In this document: positions 5,613 through 6,549 of the stretch, in pieces
Layout: each line of letters opens with the position of its first letter
Numbering within the stretch: position 1 is the first letter of the stretch
NCBI GenBank assembly: GCA_910588135.1
Contig: CAJUOT010000073.1
Coordinates: 3,574 to 10,122 of the forward strand
DNA length: 6,549 nt
Origin: an uncultured Oscillospiraceae bacterium
GTDB taxonomy: Bacteria > Bacillota > Clostridia > Oscillospirales > Oscillospiraceae
Direction: 5' to 3'
Notes under the pieces: model-generated
Database searches by the model: none
Told to the model about the DNA's origin: nothing
What the model saw: only the letters and a program-made list of their open reading frames with translations
Made by a program: the position numbers and the translations under genes

Positions 5613-6321
5613 AGACCTGCTGGAGGTCGCCGTCCGGCAGCTGAATGTGCGGGAGGACCCGCCGGAGAGCAACAACGTCCGCTATAACACCTGGTACTAT
5701 GGCCGGGAGGTCCACGGCAAGGCGTACCCCTGGTGCATGGTATTCGTGCAGTGGTGCTTCGCCCAGGTGGACGTGGGCCTGCCCGCCCGGACAGCCAGCT
5801 GCTCCGCGCTGATGAACGCGGCCAAGGGGGCCGGGTGCTGGGTGACGCGGAGCTTCCAGCCGGGAGACGTGGTGATCTACGACTTCACCGGGAAGAAAAA
5901 GCAGGCGGCCCATTGCGGCATCGTGGAGAGCGTGACCGGCAGCGGCGTGATCGCCATCGAGGGCAACACCGGCGCGGAGAACGACGCCAACGGCGGGCAG
6001 GTCCAGCGCAGGACCCGGCCCGGCAGGTACATCATGGGGGCCGTGAGGCCCGGATTTGACAAGGAGGGACCGGAAATGACTCAGGAGGAATTCAACAAGA
6101 AATTTGAGGCGGCGTTGAGCGCTCACCGGCACAAGCTCCAGGACAATGACGCCAGCTCCTACAGCGCGGAGGCCCGGGCGTGGGCTGTGGCTCGAGGGCT
6201 CGTTCAGGGCGGCGGGAAGCTGCCGGACGGCACGGACAACTTCATGTGGGAGGACCTGCTGACACGGGAGCAGATGGCCACGCTGCTGTACCGGTTCGCG
6301 CTTCTGATGGAGCAGGCGTGA
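5599..6321 (+). CDS. Endolysin: CHAP peptidoglycan hydrolase with SLH-like C-terminal domain
   Basis: The protein has 240 residues and no signal peptide, so release should depend on a holin. GGAGGGAGG (5585-5593) lies 5 bases before the ATG. Residues 1-151 are a CHAP-type cysteine amidase/peptidase domain: catalytic Cys46 in AYPWCMVFVQW, His105 in AAHCGIVE, and an acidic/amide pair Glu121/Asn123 in IEGNTG, in the order expected of the family. It should cleave peptidoglycan amide bonds, either between glycan and peptide or within the peptide; the exact bond cannot be read from sequence. Residues 152-187 are a charged linker helix. Residues 188-236 resemble one SLH-like unit (YSAEARAWAVARGLVQGG, then FMWEDLLTREQMATLLYRF), a probable wall-binding or oligomerising domain. 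A second in-frame start at codon 160, with a strong ribosome site, predicts a separate C-terminal product. The stop overlaps the next ATG by one base. Confidence 0.9.
   Translation: MRTVRDLLEVAVRQLNVREDPPESNNVRYNTWYYGREVHGKAYPWCMVFVQWCFAQVDVGLPARTASCSALMNAAKGAGCWVTRSFQPGDVVIYDFTGKKKQAAHCGIVESVTGSGVIAIEGNTGAENDANGGQVQRRTRPGRYIMGAVRPGFDKEGPEMTQEEFNKKFEAALSAHRHKLQDNDASSYSAEARAWAVARGLVQGGGKLPDGTDNFMWEDLLTREQMATLLYRFALLMEQA
6061..6078 (+). promoter_or_regulatory. Internal ribosome binding site and in-frame ATG within the endolysin gene
   Basis: AAGGAGGG at 6061-6068 stands 8 bases (counted from AAGGAGG) before an ATG at 6076, which is codon 160 of the endolysin and in the same frame. It is as strong as the best gene-start sites in this operon and falls in the linker between the CHAP and SLH-like domains. 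The predicted extra product is 81 residues, 6076-6321, consisting of the linker helix and the SLH-like domain. Confidence 0.65.
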
Positions 6322-6549
6322 TGGAGTTCTCCAAACGGCTGATCTCCGATATCCGCGCCCTACTGTGGGTGGTGACGGTGGGCGGGCTTTTCCTCGCGGC
6401 CTACTGCATCCGCCGGGACTACGCCGGTGCCCTGCCGTGGCTGACCGCTATGGTGGGGCTCCCATGGACTGCCCATGGGACTGTCTGCGCGTTTTACCTC
6501 AATATGGCGAAATCTGATCACCGTGAGGGCGGCATCACCTTTGAATGCG
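6321..6549 (+). CDS. Small membrane protein after the endolysin, 3' partial
   Basis: The ATG overlaps the endolysin stop by one base and a GGAG (about 6309-6312) is near enough to help initiation. The frame stays open for 76 codons to the window edge. The product begins MEFSKRLISDIRALLW, with a likely membrane segment at about residues 14-30, a short basic loop (RRDYAG), a second hydrophobic stretch at about 36-61 ending in CAFYLNMAKSD, and then GGITFE. Two-pass proteins of this EFSKRL...FYLNKAK type occur near lysis genes of Firmicutes prophages and are uncharacterised; a second holin, an antiholin or a lysis-unrelated role are all possible. An 11/12-base near-tandem duplication (6461-6483) lies within the second segment. 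Confidence 0.7.
   Translation, partial: MEFSKRLISDIRALLWVVTVGGLFLAAYCIRRDYAGALPWLTAMVGLPWTAHGTVCAFYLNMAKSDHREGGITFEC
6461..6483 (+). repeat. Near-tandem 11/12-base duplication
   Basis: CCCATGGACTG (6461-6471) is followed at once by CCCATGGGACTG (6472-6483), which differs by one inserted G. Because of the length the two copies are read in different frames and encode PWT and HGT. The reading frame stays open. Confidence 0.6.

Noticed and set aside
5536..6132. 198-codon open frame on the minus strand
   Set aside because: It lies antisense to the CHAP endolysin and holin, has low-complexity Arg/Pro/His/Ala composition, and shows no family pattern.
1..6549. CRISPR array, tRNA, insertion sequence or attachment site
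   Set aside because: No regularly spaced direct repeats, cloverleaf-type sequences, transposase motifs or terminal inverted repeats were seen on reading both strands.

Overview
The window looks like the end of the tail module and the lysis module of a temperate phage or prophage of a Gram-positive bacterium. A gut Clostridia/Oscillospiraceae-type host seems most likely. This rests on protein families I recognise (XkdX, a CHAP endolysin with an SLH-like tail, modular lectin-like tail proteins), on strong AGGAGG ribosome sites, and on a GC-rich backbone. No integrase, terminase, capsid or tape-measure gene is present, so I cannot name the phage or its tail type.

All genes lie on the + strand and are packed almost head to tail, with several overlaps of 1 to 14 bases, as expected for one late operon. 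I see no convincing promoter, terminator, tRNA, CRISPR array or transposon.

Bases 1-4625 are tail and baseplate accessory genes. In order they are: the 3' end of a large tail protein with an InlB-type repeat and a lectin-like domain; two small conserved tail-associated proteins (917-1183, 1185-1535); an AT-rich 104-base gap; a tail protein with a novel N-terminal domain, two InlB-type repeats and a threefold 14-residue C-terminal repeat (1640-2686); and three modular baseplate or fibre-like proteins (2700-3341, 3328-3822, 3819-4625) that share short linker motifs.

Bases 4635-5119 hold a small tail-associated protein and a 46-residue XkdX-family gene. From 5109 onward is the lysis cassette: a one-pass membrane protein, a probable two-pass holin, a CHAP-SLH-like endolysin, and the start of another small membrane protein cut by the window edge. 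The order (small tail gene, XkdX, small membrane protein, holin, lysin) resembles that of PBSX-like prophages.

Two things stand out. First, the endolysin has a strong ribosome site and in-frame ATG exactly between its catalytic and C-terminal domains, which predicts a second, shorter product. Second, three AT-rich islands in an otherwise very GC-rich operon coincide with the predicted outward-facing domains of tail proteins, which suggests repeated exchange of receptor-binding modules. I do not see evidence for an entirely new kind of system.
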